From: Bacteroidales bacterium UBA6401
Lineage (GTDB): Bacteria > Bacteroidota > Bacteroidia > Bacteroidales > UBA932
DNA length: 64,000 nucleotides
Direction: 5' to 3'
Assembly: GCA_002438635.1 (NCBI GenBank)
Contig: DJPX01000033.1
Location: forward strand, 26,217-90,216
Positions 24,310 to 34,768 of the stretch are shown piece after piece. The position numbers and the translations under genes are program-made. Numbering within the stretch: position 1 is the first letter of the stretch; the number at the start of each line of letters is the position of its first letter. The notes under the pieces are model-generated. The model was not told the origin of the DNA and did not search any database. It saw nothing but the letters and a program-made list of their open reading frames with translations.

Positions 24310-26526
24310 ATGTCTATAGTTTCATCTTCTGAAATAAGGAGTGTATTAAAGAATTTCTTCGGATTCGATTCTTTTAAAGGCGATCAGGAGTCTATTATAA
24401 AGAGCCTGCTGGAGGGAAAGGATTGTTTTGTCCTAATGCCTACCGGTGGAGGTAAATCATTGTGCTATCAGCTTCCTGCCCTTATGATGGATGGCGTGGC
24501 AGTGGTTATCTCCCCGCTTATAGCCTTGATGAAAAATCAGGTGGATGCAATACGCGGATTTGTAGAAGGAAGTGGAAGTGTGGCTCACTTTCTTAATTCA
24601 TCGCTTAGCCGTGGACAACTGGAAGAGGTAAGGGGAGATTTGTTGGCCGGAAAAACCAAACTGCTTTATGTTGCACCAGAGTCTTTGACAAAACAGGATA
24701 ATATAGCTCTGCTTCAAAATGTTAAGGTTTCTTTCTATGCTGTAGATGAGGCACATTGCATATCAGAATGGGGACACGATTTCCGCCCGGAATATAGAAG
24801 GATACGTGAAATAGTGGACGAAATAGGGCGCTCGCCTATTATTGCCTTAACTGCGACTGCCACCCCAAAGGTTCAAAGCGATATAATTAAGAATTTGAAT
24901 ATTCCAGATGCGTTGGTCTTCAAGTCCTCGTTCAATCGCACTAACCTATTTTACGAAGTTAAGGACAAGGTTGATGCAGAGAAGGATATCGTTAAATATA
25001 TAAGGCAGAATCAAGGGAAATCGGGAATCATCTATTGCCTTAGCCGAAAGAAAGTGGAGGAGATGGCTGAATTTCTTAATATAAATGGCATAAAAGCTCT
25101 TCCTTATCATGCCGGACTTGATGCTAAAACAAGAGCTGAGAATCAGGACAGGTTTCTAATGGAGGATGTGAATGTGATAGTGGCTACTATTGCATTTGGG
25201 ATGGGAATAGATAAGCCGGACATCCGTTTTGTAATACATTATGACATACCGAAAAGTGTGGAGGGATATTATCAGGAAACAGGTAGAGCTGGTAGAGATG
25301 GTAAGGAGGGCGTATGTATAGCCTATTACAGCTATAAGGATATCCAGAAATTTGAAAAGTTTATGAAGGGTAAGCCACTTGCCGAGCAGGATATAGCACG
25401 ACAGCTTCTTGATGAGGTGGTAGCTTATGCAGAGTCAAGCAGTTGTCGTCGTAAATTGCTACTTGGTTACTTCGGAGAGGATTATCCTGTGGCAAATTGT
25501 GGTATGTGTGATAATTGCTTGCATCCACGCGCAGTTTTCGACGGCCGCTCGGAGATGAAATTAGTTATCAGGTTGATCTTATCCCTGAAAGAACACTTTA
25601 AGATTGAACACCTTGCAGCTATATTGGCAGGTAATGAAACTTCGCTTGTTAAGAGTTATAAGCACGATAAAAGTGAATTTTTTGGTGCCGGAGCCTCTCA
25701 TGGAGAAAAATTTTGGGCGACTGTCATTCATCAGGGGCTTATAGCACATCTGCTTGAAAAGGAGATCGAGAGTTATGGACTAATTCAAGTTACAGAGTTA
25801 GGAAGGAAGTTTTTGAGTGATCCTTGGCCTTTAAATTTGGTTGAAGACAGGCAGTTCTCTAGAAATGCCTCGGACGAGGAAGATGAGGAAGATGAAGCGG
25901 GGAATAAGCTTTCTGCTATGCGGAGTGGAGGTGGCGATCCGCAGTTGCTATCTCTATTAAAAGATCTACGAAAGGATATGGCGCATCGTCTTGGATTGCA
26001 GCCGTGGATTATTTTTCAAGATCCATCTCTAGATGATATGTCCATAGTGTATCCTATTACTATGGATGAGCTTAAGAACTGTCAGGGTGTAGGTGAGGGC
26101 AAGGCTAAAAAATTCGGAAAGGAATTTTTAGAGTTGATAGCTAAGTATGTCGAAGAAAATGACATTATCCGTCCCGACGATTATGTGGTGAAAACTACGG
26201 CAAGCAAGTCTGATAAAAAAATAAAGATTATAAGTCAGATTGATAGGCGTCTTCCGCTTGAGGATATAGCCTCGTCGTTGAATATGACTATGGATGAGCT
26301 TATCGGGGAAATAGAAGGTATAGTCTCTACAGGATTAAAGCTTAATTTAAATTATTATATAAAGCAGGAATTGGACGAGGAGGTGGTCTGTGATTTGATG
26401 GATTATTTTCGTAATGATGCGCTTTCGGCTTCGGTCGAAGATGCAATAAAGGATTTGGGTGCGGATTATTCCGATTTGGAAATAAGATTGGTTCGCATTA
26501 AATTTTTGTGTGAGGTGGCCTCATAG
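24310..26526 (+). CDS. recQ: ATP-dependent DNA helicase RecQ
   Basis: A 738-residue SF2 helicase. The motor carries MPTGGGKSLCYQLP (Walker A), VDEAHCISEWGHDFRPEY (DEAH plus the RecQ aromatic loop), ALTATATP and the QETGRAGRDG motif VI. The RQC zinc site CRRK...CGMCDNC follows at about residues 375-405, then a winged helix. An HRDC domain sits near residues 540-615 (KNCQGVGEGKAKKFG). About 110 further residues end the protein, a tail seen in Bacteroidetes RecQ. An acidic stretch (DEEDEEDE) lies before the HRDC. RecQ unwinds forks and recombination intermediates. It starts two bases after the DUF1015 stop and is followed by dnaG. Confidence 0.96.
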   Translation: MSIVSSSEIRSVLKNFFGFDSFKGDQESIIKSLLEGKDCFVLMPTGGGKSLCYQLPALMMDGVAVVISPLIALMKNQVDAIRGFVEGSGSVAHFLNSSLSRGQLEEVRGDLLAGKTKLLYVAPESLTKQDNIALLQNVKVSFYAVDEAHCISEWGHDFRPEYRRIREIVDEIGRSPIIALTATATPKVQSDIIKNLNIPDALVFKSSFNRTNLFYEVKDKVDAEKDIVKYIRQNQGKSGIIYCLSRKKVEEMAEFLNINGIKALPYHAGLDAKTRAENQDRFLMEDVNVIVATIAFGMGIDKPDIRFVIHYDIPKSVEGYYQETGRAGRDGKEGVCIAYYSYKDIQKFEKFMKGKPLAEQDIARQLLDEVVAYAESSSCRRKLLLGYFGEDYPVANCGMCDNCLHPRAVFDGRSEMKLVIRLILSLKEHFKIEHLAAILAGNETSLVKSYKHDKSEFFGAGASHGEKFWATVIHQGLIAHLLEKEIESYGLIQVTELGRKFLSDPWPLNLVEDRQFSRNASDEEDEEDEAGNKLSAMRSGGGDPQLLSLLKDLRKDMAHRLGLQPWIIFQDPSLDDMSIVYPITMDELKNCQGVGEGKAKKFGKEFLELIAKYVEENDIIRPDDYVVKTTASKSDKKIKIISQIDRRLPLEDIASSLNMTMDELIGEIEGIVSTGLKLNLNYYIKQELDEEVVCDLMDYFRNDALSASVEDAIKDLGADYSDLEIRLVRIKFLCEVAS

Positions 26527-26532
26527 TATAGG

Positions 26533-28461
26533 ATGATTAGCAGGGATACTATACAGAAAATACAAGATTCTCTAAAGATAGAGGAGGTTATATCCGATTT
26601 TGTGACACTTAGACGTCGTGGGGCCGGATATGTAGCTTGTTGTCCTTTTCATAATGAGAAGACCCCATCTTTTCACGTTTCTCCATCTAAAGGAATATTC
26701 AAATGCTTCGGGTGCGGGAAATCGGGGTCGGCCATATCATTTGTTATGGATTACGAGCATTGTTCTTACTCTGACGCACTTAAATATATAGCGAAAAAGT
26801 ATCATATTGAGGTGCAAGAGGAGGAGTTAAGCGCTGAGGAGATTATGGCAGCGCAGCGCCGTGAATCACTTCTGGTAGTAACAGAGTTCGCTCACAAATT
26901 CTTCATTTCGCAGCTTTCAACCCCGGAGGGGAGGGCAGTGGCTGTGGCTTATTATCATTCCAGAGGCCTAGAGGATGAGACTATAAGAAAGGAAGGATTG
27001 GGCTGGGCACCTTCTGGTAAACGCACTTTTACGGATGCGGCACTTGGCGCAGGTCTAAAGGAGGAGTATCTTGTCGAAGTGGGATTGACCATAAAGCATG
27101 ACGACGGAACGCTCTCCGATAGGTTTAGAGAACGCGTGATGTTTCCTATATATTCAGTATCGGGAAGAGTTATCGCCTTTTCCGGGCGTACGCTTAAATC
27201 TGATAATCCGGCGAAATACGTTAATTCTCCAGAATCTGAGATATATGTTAAAAGTCGTTCTTTGTTAGGTATATACGGGGCTAAAACTGAAATCTCAAGG
27301 CAGGATCGTTGTTATCTGGTTGAAGGCAATCTGGATGTTATTACGTTACATCAGCTTGGGATACAAAATGTGGTGGCTTCGTGTGGCACATCTTTGACTA
27401 CACAGCAGATAGGTCTAATTCATAAATTCACGCCTAATCTTACCATAATGTATGATGGAGATAAGGCCGGTATTAAGGCGGCTCTTCGTGGTACGGATAT
27501 GGTTCTGGAAGAAGGTATGAATGTAAGGATAGTATTGCTCCCAGAGGGTGAGGATCCGGATAGTTATGGGCGGAAGCACACATTGGCAGAGTTTAAAGAC
27601 TATATAGCCACGCACGAACAGGATTTTATAGGGTTTAAATCGGATATTTTGATGGAAAATGCCGGAAATGATCCTATAAAGCGGGCAGAGGTGATAAATG
27701 ATATTGCTGACACAATATCAAAGGTCCCAGATGCTGTGGCCCGTACGGTATATGTGCAGGAGATGTCTAAAAAGTTCGATGTAGAGCAGCAAGTTTTATT
27801 TGACAGGATTGGCCGAACTATACAACAGGCTTCACTTCCGCGGAAGGCTAGTGTAGTGGAAAGTCCGCAGCAGATAAGACAAGGGACACCGAAAGATTAT
27901 GTATATCATCCTGAAAATGAGATTTTAGCCCCGGTAGAATCTGAAATACTCAATTTATTGCTTCGCTATGGAGAAGAAAAACTGGAGTTTGAAACCGATT
28001 CCCAATATTATGATCCAGAGCCAGTGACTGTTGCTGATTTCATTGTGGGAGCATTAGAGGATGATGGGTATGAGATGGCAAACGGTGTATATGGGACTAT
28101 CTATAAAGGCTTTAAAGACATGTATTATAACCAGCATCTTTCTCCTGATATGATCGTGCGTCGTTTGATGGAGGGAGAGGATAGGGAGGTGTGCTCCGTG
28201 GTGGGGGAATTGGCCATAGACAAATACGAGATAACGGTTAGGCGTTTCCGAGAGTCTATGACCACCAAGTCTTCGTGGTTGGTGATTACGGTGCCGCATA
28301 CTCTTGTCCTGTTGGCAGTTAAGAGGCTGGAGAATTCTATAGCGGAGATAAAGAAGCAGATATTGCAGGTGTCGAGTACGCAGGAGCAGATGGACCTTTT
28401 AAGTAGGCAGGTTGAACTCCAGAAACTAAGACAGAAAATATTGGATAATAATAAAAGATAG
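26533..28461 (+). CDS. dnaG: DNA primase DnaG
   Basis: A 642-residue primase. The N-terminal zinc finger is [13 protein letters not shown] plus CFGCGKSG (about residues 37-65). The RNA-polymerase/Toprim core contains [24 protein letters not shown] (catalytic Glu), MYDGDKAG (Asp pair) and PEGEDPDSY. The C-terminal part that would bind DnaB is weakly conserved, as usual. It makes the RNA primers for replication. It lies six bases after recQ and two bases before metG in a tight run. The classic rpsU-dnaG-rpoD arrangement is absent. Confidence 0.96.
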   Translation: MISRDTIQKIQDSLKIEEVISDFVTLRRRGAGYVACCPFHNEKTPSFHVSPSKGIFKCFGCGKSGSAISFVMDYEHCSYSDALKYIAKKYHIEVQEEELSAEEIMAAQRRESLLVVTEFAHKFFISQLSTPEGRAVAVAYYHSRGLEDETIRKEGLGWAPSGKRTFTDAALGAGLKEEYLVEVGLTIKHDDGTLSDRFRERVMFPIYSVSGRVIAFSGRTLKSDNPAKYVNSPESEIYVKSRSLLGIYGAKTEISRQDRCYLVEGNLDVITLHQLGIQNVVASCGTSLTTQQIGLIHKFTPNLTIMYDGDKAGIKAALRGTDMVLEEGMNVRIVLLPEGEDPDSYGRKHTLAEFKDYIATHEQDFIGFKSDILMENAGNDPIKRAEVINDIADTISKVPDAVARTVYVQEMSKKFDVEQQVLFDRIGRTIQQASLPRKASVVESPQQIRQGTPKDYVYHPENEILAPVESEILNLLLRYGEEKLEFETDSQYYDPEPVTVADFIVGALEDDGYEMANGVYGTIYKGFKDMYYNQHLSPDMIVRRLMEGEDREVCSVVGELAIDKYEITVRRFRESMTTKSSWLVITVPHTLVLLAVKRLENSIAEIKKQILQVSSTQEQMDLLSRQVELQKLRQKILDNNKR

Positions 28462-28463
28462 AT

Positions 28464-30518
28464 ATGGAAAAGAATTTTAAGAGAACTTTGGTAACATGTG
28501 CACTACCATACGCGAATGGCCCTATACACATAGGTCATCTTGCGGGAGTGTATGTGCCGGCAGACATTTATGTTAGATTTCTTCGACTTAAGGGGAAGGA
28601 GGTTTTGTATATATGTGGAAGTGATGAGCATGGGGTTCCGATTACTATTCAGGCTCGTAAGCGCGGATGTTCTCCACAAGAAATAGTGGATGAGTATCAT
28701 AAGATTATTTCAGATTCCTTTAAAGGATTCGGGATAAATTTCGATATCTATGGTAGGACGACATCTAAGATTCACGAGAATAATGCCTCTCAGTTTTTTA
28801 GAAAGCTTTACGATGAAGGGAAGTTTATAACGAAAGAGACGGAGCAGTACTATGATCCGGTAGCAAATACTTTCTTGGCAGACAGGTATATAGTGGGTAC
28901 TTGTCCTAAGTGTGGATCAGAAGGAGCGTATGGAGATCAGTGTGAAAAATGTGGAAGTACGCTTTCTCCAGAGGAACTTATAAATCCTAAATCGAAACTT
29001 AGTGGAGCTCAGCCTATAAAGAAAAAGACCAAGCATTGGTATCTTCCATTGCAGGATTACGAACAGTGGTTAAGGGAATGGATACTTGACGGGCACAAAG
29101 AGTGGAGAAGTAATGTTTATGGTCAGGTTAAGAGTTGGCTTGATGGTGGACTTCAACCGCGTGCTGTTACAAGAGACCTTGACTGGGGCGTTCCTGTTCC
29201 TGTGAAGGGGGCTGAAGGTAAAGTGCTTTATGTATGGTTCGATGCTCCAATAGGTTATATTTCGAATACTATGGAGCTCTTGCCTAATGACTGGGAGAAG
29301 TGGTGGAAGAGTGAAGACACTAAGCTTGTCCATTTTATAGGAAAGGACAATATAGTCTTTCACTGCATAGTGTTCCCTTCTATGCTTAAGGCTTATGGGG
29401 ATGGTTTCATTATGCCCGAGAATGTTCCTGCCAATGAATTCTTGAATCTTGAGGGGGATAAGATTTCCACCTCACGGGGATGGGCTGTCTGGGCCAATGA
29501 ATACCTCGAGGATTTCCCTGGCAAACAGGATGTTATGCGCTATGTGCTTACTGCCAATGCTCCTGAAACTAAGGATAACGATTTTAGCTGGAAGGATTTT
29601 CAGTCTCGCAATAACAGCGAACTCGTAGCAATATTCGGAAACTTCGTAAATCGTGCGGTTGTCCTTACTCATAAGTATTTTAGAGGTGTGGTTCCACCTC
29701 AAGGACAATTGCAAGACATAGATCGTGATGTTTTAGCTCAATTGCCGGAATTGAAGATATCTATAGACAGAAATATAGAGAATTACAGGTTCCGTGACGC
29801 ATTAAGGGATGCTATGTCTATGGCACGCATCGGAAATAAGTACATTTCTGATACGGAGCCTTGGAAGGTAGCGAAAACAGATATTGACAGGACAGCTACT
29901 ATACTCAATATTTGTCTTCAGATATGTGCTTCTCTTTCAGTTGTATTTGAACCATTTACTCCATTTGCCGCAGCAAGGCTTAGAACTATGCTCGATGTTC
30001 CACTAGATTGGTCACTAGTAGGAAGAAGTGATATCCTGAAGGCTGGTCATACCATCAATACTCCTGAGTTGCTCTTTGAAAAGATAGAAGATGATCAAAT
30101 TCAGGCTCAACTGGATCGCCTGAAGCGTATTCGTGAGCAGCGCGAAGCGGATGCCAAGGCACAAGAGGCAAGTGAGGTGGCAGCGCAGAAAAAAACTATT
30201 ACATTCGAGGATTTTGACGCCATGGATATCAGAACGGCAACCGTACTGGAGGCTCAAAAAGTTCCTAAAACTGATAAATTGCTTAAACTCACAATAGATA
30301 CAGGCATCGATACAAGAGTAATAGTATCCGGAATAGCTGAATACTATTCTCCTGAAGAGATGATTGGCAAGCAGATATGTATACTTGCTAACTTGGCGCC
30401 TCGTACTATCCGTGGCATAGAGTCAAAGGGTATGATACTAATGGCACGTCAGTCAGATGGAAAAATGCGCTTTATTACGCCTGCTGAAGCTTTAGCGAAT
30501 GGAGCTCAGGTAGGTTAA
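28464..30518 (+). CDS. metG: Methionine-tRNA ligase
   Basis: A 684-residue class I aminoacyl-tRNA synthetase of the long MetG type. The HIGH motif is HIGH in [14 protein letters not shown], the zinc knuckle is CPKC...CEKC (about residues 148-168), and the KMSKS loop reads KISTS. After the anticodon-binding helical domain comes a charged linker and a tRNA-binding (EMAP/Trbp111-like) domain at about residues 580-684. It charges methionine to initiator and elongator tRNA. Its last 44 bases overlap the convergent acyltransferase gene, one of the longest overlaps in the window. Confidence 0.97.
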   Translation: MEKNFKRTLVTCALPYANGPIHIGHLAGVYVPADIYVRFLRLKGKEVLYICGSDEHGVPITIQARKRGCSPQEIVDEYHKIISDSFKGFGINFDIYGRTTSKIHENNASQFFRKLYDEGKFITKETEQYYDPVANTFLADRYIVGTCPKCGSEGAYGDQCEKCGSTLSPEELINPKSKLSGAQPIKKKTKHWYLPLQDYEQWLREWILDGHKEWRSNVYGQVKSWLDGGLQPRAVTRDLDWGVPVPVKGAEGKVLYVWFDAPIGYISNTMELLPNDWEKWWKSEDTKLVHFIGKDNIVFHCIVFPSMLKAYGDGFIMPENVPANEFLNLEGDKISTSRGWAVWANEYLEDFPGKQDVMRYVLTANAPETKDNDFSWKDFQSRNNSELVAIFGNFVNRAVVLTHKYFRGVVPPQGQLQDIDRDVLAQLPELKISIDRNIENYRFRDALRDAMSMARIGNKYISDTEPWKVAKTDIDRTATILNICLQICASLSVVFEPFTPFAAARLRTMLDVPLDWSLVGRSDILKAGHTINTPELLFEKIEDDQIQAQLDRLKRIREQREADAKAQEASEVAAQKKTITFEDFDAMDIRTATVLEAQKVPKTDKLLKLTIDTGIDTRVIVSGIAEYYSPEEMIGKQICILANLAPRTIRGIESKGMILMARQSDGKMRFITPAEALANGAQVG

Positions 30519-31764
30519 TCGGGGTTAATCCTAAGTCGCGGAGTTGTTCGTAGAAGTAGTTTTCGAAGGATGACTCCGCGATATTTCGTGTAAAGTTAAG
30601 AAATATCTTACCATCATATCCTACGGCTGCAGCTGCACCACTTGTGCCTCGTTGTCTTCCTAGGATGAAATCCATTTCTGTTATATAAGGTTTTATGGCC
30701 TTAGGAAGGGTTACATTGCCTAGGTTAGATAGAGTCTGTGAGCAGTATCTGTCCCCTTTAATTCGGCAAATCAGATCTATTATAGGGTGTTTGAAGCAAA
30801 GGGGGATTGCCGAAATCGCAAAATTATTTTCCAGAGCGACATTGGCGGCGATCTTCTTTTCAAGCTCGCTTGGCTGGGCCATATATTTCTTTTGTGCGGA
30901 AACTAAATCGACAATCTCTTTAAAGGAGAAGAATCCATTGTTTACATTTACGCCCAGATTGACATAAGACGAGTAATTCCTAAGTGTTCTCCCAGGAAAG
31001 AGGGCACGAAGATCTACCGGAACGCTAACTTTAAGTGCTGTTTTTTTATGGCGCCTTTTATCGTGCATATATACTTGTTGTAAAGCACTTATCATAGCTG
31101 AAACCAGAAGGTCGGTTACAGTACATCCATATTCTTTACATACGGACTTAGTCTTGTTACTATCCAATACGAATCTTTCTTTATTCAATTCATTGAAAAA
31201 GATTTTTCTGCCTGGAATATGGTATGCCAGTTCGTTACTTTCCAGAGCTCCTTTCTTACCTGAAAAATAGGTAAAACAATCGTCTATCTCGTGCTTTGCA
31301 GGGCTTTGGAAAGGATTAAGAACAAGGTCATTATATTCTATGTCTTTTATTTCGTATTGAAGTCTAAGGTATTCCGCGGCAAGTGTAAGCAGGAATGTCT
31401 GTGCGCCTCTTCCATCGGCAAGGGCGTGAAATACATCTAGAACTATACGATTATCATCGACACTTACCTTGAAAAGGAAACCACCATGGAATTTAAATCC
31501 ACGTTTGTCCTGATTGGGCGTGTATTTGCTTAGTACCGGTGTTTTATCTAACTTCTTAAGGTACCACCAAAAAGCTCCGTTTTTCAGTGTGTATGAGAAA
31601 AGCGGTATTCTCTTTATGGTGTTGTCCAGCGCTTGTTGAAGTACATTCAGATTGATAGTCTGTGTAAGGGTTACGCTCATTCTAAAGATGGAAGCATAGC
31701 GTTTAGTAAGCGCTGCCGGATATATGTTGGAGGCATTATCAAGCCTCATTTTTACAGGTGTCAT
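30475..31764 (-). CDS. Condensation/alcohol acetyltransferase-like CoA-dependent acyltransferase
   Basis: A 429-residue protein with the HxxxDG active-site motif (FHALADGRG, about residues 132-140) of the BAHD/condensation/alcohol O-acetyltransferase superfamily. A DFxLG-like segment ([10 protein letters not shown]) near residue 370 fits the second conserved region. There is no signal peptide or membrane helix. Such enzymes transfer acyl groups from CoA or a carrier protein to an alcohol or amine; the substrate is unknown. It stands alone: no carrier protein or synthetase is nearby. It has its own TATTTTTG promoter and a convergent overlap of 44 bases with metG, its last 14 codons being antisense to metG codons. 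Confidence 0.7.
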   Translation of the reverse strand: MTPVKMRLDNASNIYPAALTKRYASIFRMSVTLTQTINLNVLQQALDNTIKRIPLFSYTLKNGAFWWYLKKLDKTPVLSKYTPNQDKRGFKFHGGFLFKVSVDDNRIVLDVFHALADGRGAQTFLLTLAAEYLRLQYEIKDIEYNDLVLNPFQSPAKHEIDDCFTYFSGKKGALESNELAYHIPGRKIFFNELNKERFVLDSNKTKSVCKEYGCTVTDLLVSAMISALQQVYMHDKRRHKKTALKVSVPVDLRALFPGRTLRNYSSYVNLGVNVNNGFFSFKEIVDLVSAQKKYMAQPSELEKKIAANVALENNFAISAIPLCFKHPIIDLICRIKGDRYCSQTLSNLGNVTLPKAIKPYITEMDFILGRQRGTSGAAAAVGYDGKIFLNFTRNIAESSFENYFYEQLRDLGLTPINLPELHSLKLQQA

Positions 31765-31789
31765 AGTTTTTGTCTTTTTTAAACGGATG

Positions 31790-31797
31790 CAAAAATA
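31790..31797 (-). promoter_or_regulatory. -7 box TATTTTTG for the acyltransferase gene
   Basis: Exact TAnnTTTG on the minus strand, 25 bases before the ATG at 31764. Confidence 0.55.
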
Positions 31798-31848
31798 ATT
31801 TCCGGCTCCGCTTTGAGGAAGAAAAATACACCTGTACTATAAAAATGT

Positions 31849-31872
31849 GAAAAAAGAGCCTTTTTAGGGCTT
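31849..31872 (-). terminator. Weak hairpin plus U-tract after the O-methyltransferase gene
   Basis: On the minus strand AGCC, a seven-base loop and GGCT are followed by C and six T. The stem is only four or five pairs, so this is a tentative terminator for the O-methyltransferase operon within a 179-base gap. Confidence 0.35.
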
Positions 31873-31943
31873 AAAATGCATTATTTGTGACCAAATTCTG
31901 CTGATTTAACTTTAGTCCCTGTCTTATTTGTGATGAAAATAGG

Positions 31944-32585
31944 CTATTTCTTTCGTATTATGCTTAATCCATCTCTAAGAGGAAGCATCACTAATTCGAC
32001 GCCGGGGTCATTAATAACATAGTCATTGAATTCTAATAGCCCCCGTGTCTGTTTATCAGTTGATAGTGGAGTATCGTATACTTTACCACCTAGCATTGTG
32101 TCATCAGCGATTATGACGCCCCCGCTTTTAAGCAAAGGCATAACGGCCTTGTAGTAGGCTAGGTATTCTCTTTTGTTCGCATCTATGTAAATCATATCAA
32201 AGGTGCGTTTCTCTTTGACGAAATTATTTATGCTCTCAATAGCATCGCCTATGTGAAGTCTTGCCTTGTTGGAGATGCCGGCTTTTTCCCATCCTTGTCG
32301 TATTAGACTTTCAAGTTCGTCGTTTATTTCCAGGCTATCCACATAACCTTCTCCTATAATTCCTTCTGCCAGGCATATTGTAGAATACCCTGTAAAACAG
32401 CCTATTTCTAGAATATGGTGAGCGTTTATCATTTTTGCAATCAAAGTGAGAAGTTCTCCTGTAATGCGGCCAGAGAGCATACGGGGATAGTTGGTCTTTA
32501 TATTTGTCTGTTTTTCTACCCAATCGAGAGCTTTATTAGGTATAGAGCTGTGCTCTTTTGTGTATTTTTCTATAGGTGTTTCCAT
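31944..32585 (-). CDS. Class I SAM-dependent O-methyltransferase (catechol-OMT/YrrM family)
   Basis: A 213-residue cytoplasmic methyltransferase. SAM-binding motif I is ILEIGCFTGYSTICLAEG, followed by DSLEIND, an acidic DMIYIDANKREY block that supplies metal-binding Asp/Asn, and VIIADDTMLGG. This layout is that of the Mg2+-dependent O-methyltransferase 3 family; bacterial relatives also methylate hydroxyl groups on tRNA (TrmR) or small phenolics. The substrate is not known. Its ATG shares one base with the M16 peptidase stop codon, making it the last gene of a three-gene run. Confidence 0.88.
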   Translation of the reverse strand: METPIEKYTKEHSSIPNKALDWVEKQTNIKTNYPRMLSGRITGELLTLIAKMINAHHILEIGCFTGYSTICLAEGIIGEGYVDSLEINDELESLIRQGWEKAGISNKARLHIGDAIESINNFVKEKRTFDMIYIDANKREYLAYYKAVMPLLKSGGVIIADDTMLGGKVYDTPLSTDKQTRGLLEFNDYVINDPGVELVMLPLRDGLSIIRKK

Positions 32586-33808
32586 TAAATATAAAGTAGT
32601 TGGGAGTAATTGCCTTCAGCCCATAGACTTTGTGCAAGTCTTTGAAGGTCTTCGGATGATATGTCATTGATAAGCTTGATGTTCTCCTTATCAGTAAACA
32701 CTTTTCCGAAGGCAAGTATGCTTTTGCCAGCCGAGAGTGCCTGGCTTTCTTTACTATCGGAACTTATTGCCAATTGGCCGAAGAGCTGTTTTTTGGCTGT
32801 CTTTAACGCCGTGTCACTCAGTGGCTTATTTTGCAGTCTTTTGATTATGGAAAATATGGCACGCGTGCATCGTGATATGTTTTCTTTATCGCATCCTATG
32901 CTTATGGTTACCAGCCCGGCATCGCTGTATTGAGAGTAATTGCATTCGGCAGAATACACCCAACCATGCTTTTCTCTAAGGATGGAATTTAGCATACTGT
33001 TACTTGCAGGGCCACCTAAAATATTGCATAGCAGAACGCAACATAGTCTATTGTTGTCATACAGGGATGGGGCCAATGCCCCTATGACCAGATTGGCTTC
33101 GTGATTGGACTTTTTCTCTGTGGCGTTAAATGTGTGGGGTTTTATGCTGGTAGTATTTTCCGCGCTTTGAGTGCATGTTGTTTCAGTTAGTCTTTTTTCA
33201 CAGAGTGAGACTACTTTCTTTGCATATAGTTTTTCATCTATGTTGGCCACTATGCTAAGAACCATATTGGTAGGTACAAAATGGGAATTATAATATTGAA
33301 TAAGGTCTGTGCGACTGGCCTTCTTTATGGATTCGATGGTGCCAAGTGTGAGTTTACCCAAGGGGTAGCCCTCGAAAAACAGGCTTTCGAAAGTATCGTA
33401 TATGTCTTCGGCTGGACTGTCTTTATAGGAGATGATTTCGTCCAATACTACACCTTTTTCGATTTCGATTTCATCCTCAGGAAAGGTAGCCTGTGTGGCG
33501 ATTTCTAAGAGAAGCTTTATGGCTTTATCCAAATCTTCTTTTAGAACAGTAGCGTGCAGGACGATTTCTTCCTTAGTCGTGTAAGCATTAAGTTCACCGC
33601 CTAATTTGTCTAGGCAAGTGGAAATGTTGTTTGCGCTTCTGTGTTTGGTGCCTTTGAAAATGCAATGTTCGACTAGGTGTGCTATACCTTCTGGTAGACT
33701 TCCCTCTTCTCTAGTGCCACATTTAATGCTGATAGCAGCACATGCGGCTTTCCCGTCGGCGTGCTTTACGAAATATCTAAGTCCGGAGCTAGTGATGCCT
33801 TGTATCAT
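32585..33808 (-). CDS. M16 family zinc peptidase (insulinase-like, processing-peptidase type)
   Basis: A 407-residue single-unit M16 protein. The inverted zinc motif HLVEH is in GIAHLVEHCIFKGTKHR (about residue 43), and the third ligand Glu lies in GVVLDEIISYKDSPAEDIYD about 75 residues on. A second, inactive M16-type half follows from about residue 190. No signal peptide is seen, so it is probably cytoplasmic and a degrader of short peptides. The ATG overlaps the preceding gene's stop (ATGA). The peptidase sits between a secreted protein of unknown function and an O-methyltransferase; whether the three share a peptide-modification role is open. Confidence 0.88.
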   Translation of the reverse strand: MIQGITSSGLRYFVKHADGKAACAAISIKCGTREEGSLPEGIAHLVEHCIFKGTKHRSANNISTCLDKLGGELNAYTTKEEIVLHATVLKEDLDKAIKLLLEIATQATFPEDEIEIEKGVVLDEIISYKDSPAEDIYDTFESLFFEGYPLGKLTLGTIESIKKASRTDLIQYYNSHFVPTNMVLSIVANIDEKLYAKKVVSLCEKRLTETTCTQSAENTTSIKPHTFNATEKKSNHEANLVIGALAPSLYDNNRLCCVLLCNILGGPASNSMLNSILREKHGWVYSAECNYSQYSDAGLVTISIGCDKENISRCTRAIFSIIKRLQNKPLSDTALKTAKKQLFGQLAISSDSKESQALSAGKSILAFGKVFTDKENIKLINDISSEDLQRLAQSLWAEGNYSQLLYI

Positions 33809-34659
33809 TTCTTGTATGTGTGTTCGGCCTGTATGTCCTTTAGAGCCTTGTAGGTAAATCCTCTTTGTCCTTCTTTTTTGTATTTGTTCTTCCTGTAGTA
33901 CATTAACTCGTGCCTGTCTGCACTTACAATAACTTGGTAACTTTCGGCATTTGGCGATGGCGAATTACTGCTTATACAGAAGCCTATCATGGCCTCCGGA
34001 CTGCTAGCTGTAAAGAGGCTGTCGACTGTATAATTGTCAGTGAAGACTATTCCATTTCCGGGACTAGGGATGGAGTCTCTTCCTGCGATGGAGGATGATA
34101 AGTCTTCTCTGGCTATGTAGATTTTCTTTTTGCGTCCTTTTGCCAGGGGCTTTCCAGATTTGCTGATGCTTAGATAGCTGGCATGCTCGTGAAGCAGGGC
34201 ACTTTCCACATAATGCTGGACTATGTCAATCATAGCAGAAAGATAGGAGATTTCACGGCCCGTTGAGAATTCTTTAGGGCTGAATGGCACTTTGACTACA
34301 TCCATCCTTCCGTTCATATTTGAGATGCTTTCTTTGCTACCACATTTTTCCAGATTAAGATACACAAGACCGCTTTTATTTGAACTTAAGTAAAGTATGT
34401 AGTAGTTAGGATTGCTTTTTATTTTTTCCATGTCTTCTGCGTAGCAGAAATCGAATGGGGAAACTCTCCATCTGCTTTTAATTTCGTTTTTAAGAGCCAT
34501 GTCCAGCAGATCGTTTCCACTGAGCACAACCATAGTGGTTTTTGCAGGGAAATCGGCTAATCGGCTTTTTTTTGTGTAGATTTTGAATTGTGCATCAGCG
34601 TCGGCGCAAAGCAAAATCAATAAAACAGTCAAATAATATTTGAGTATATTCCATTTCAT
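33805..34659 (-). CDS. Secreted protein of unknown function, first gene of the M16 operon
   Basis: A 284-residue protein with a clear signal peptide (MKWNILKYYLTVLLILLCADADAQ) and no lipobox or further membrane helix. I do not recognise a family. The N-terminal half has hydrophobic-core strands such as TMVVLSGNDLLDMAL and YYILYLSSNKSGLVYL; the C-terminal third is lysine-rich and ends in a strand-like segment SYQVIVSADRHELMYYRK. The ATG at 34659 is fixed by a TATCTTTG box five bases upstream; the longer open frame would run through the promoter. Its stop overlaps the M16 peptidase start, so expression is coupled. It may be a Bacteroidales-specific envelope protein. Confidence 0.75.
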   Translation of the reverse strand: MKWNILKYYLTVLLILLCADADAQFKIYTKKSRLADFPAKTTMVVLSGNDLLDMALKNEIKSRWRVSPFDFCYAEDMEKIKSNPNYYILYLSSNKSGLVYLNLEKCGSKESISNMNGRMDVVKVPFSPKEFSTGREISYLSAMIDIVQHYVESALLHEHASYLSISKSGKPLAKGRKKKIYIAREDLSSSIAGRDSIPSPGNGIVFTDNYTVDSLFTASSPEAMIGFCISSNSPSPNAESYQVIVSADRHELMYYRKNKYKKEGQRGFTYKALKDIQAEHTYKK

Positions 34660-34664
34660 CAATG

Positions 34665-34672
34665 CAAAGATA
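34665..34672 (-). promoter_or_regulatory. -7 box TATCTTTG for the secreted protein-M16-OMT operon
   Basis: Exact match on the minus strand, five bases before the ATG at 34659. It implies a near-leaderless mRNA. Confidence 0.6.
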
Positions 34673-34754
34673 ACCTTAACTTGATAGAAATGCAACCTAT
34701 GTCTTCTTCGTTCAAAGAGCAGTTTTGCCAATTTTTCTTTGTGGAAAATTTGAG

Positions 34755-34762
34755 TAAATTTG
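34755..34762 (+). promoter_or_regulatory. -7 box TAAATTTG for the dnaX operon
   Basis: Exact match, six bases before the dnaX ATG at 34769. Confidence 0.65.
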
Positions 34763-34768
34763 TAGGAT

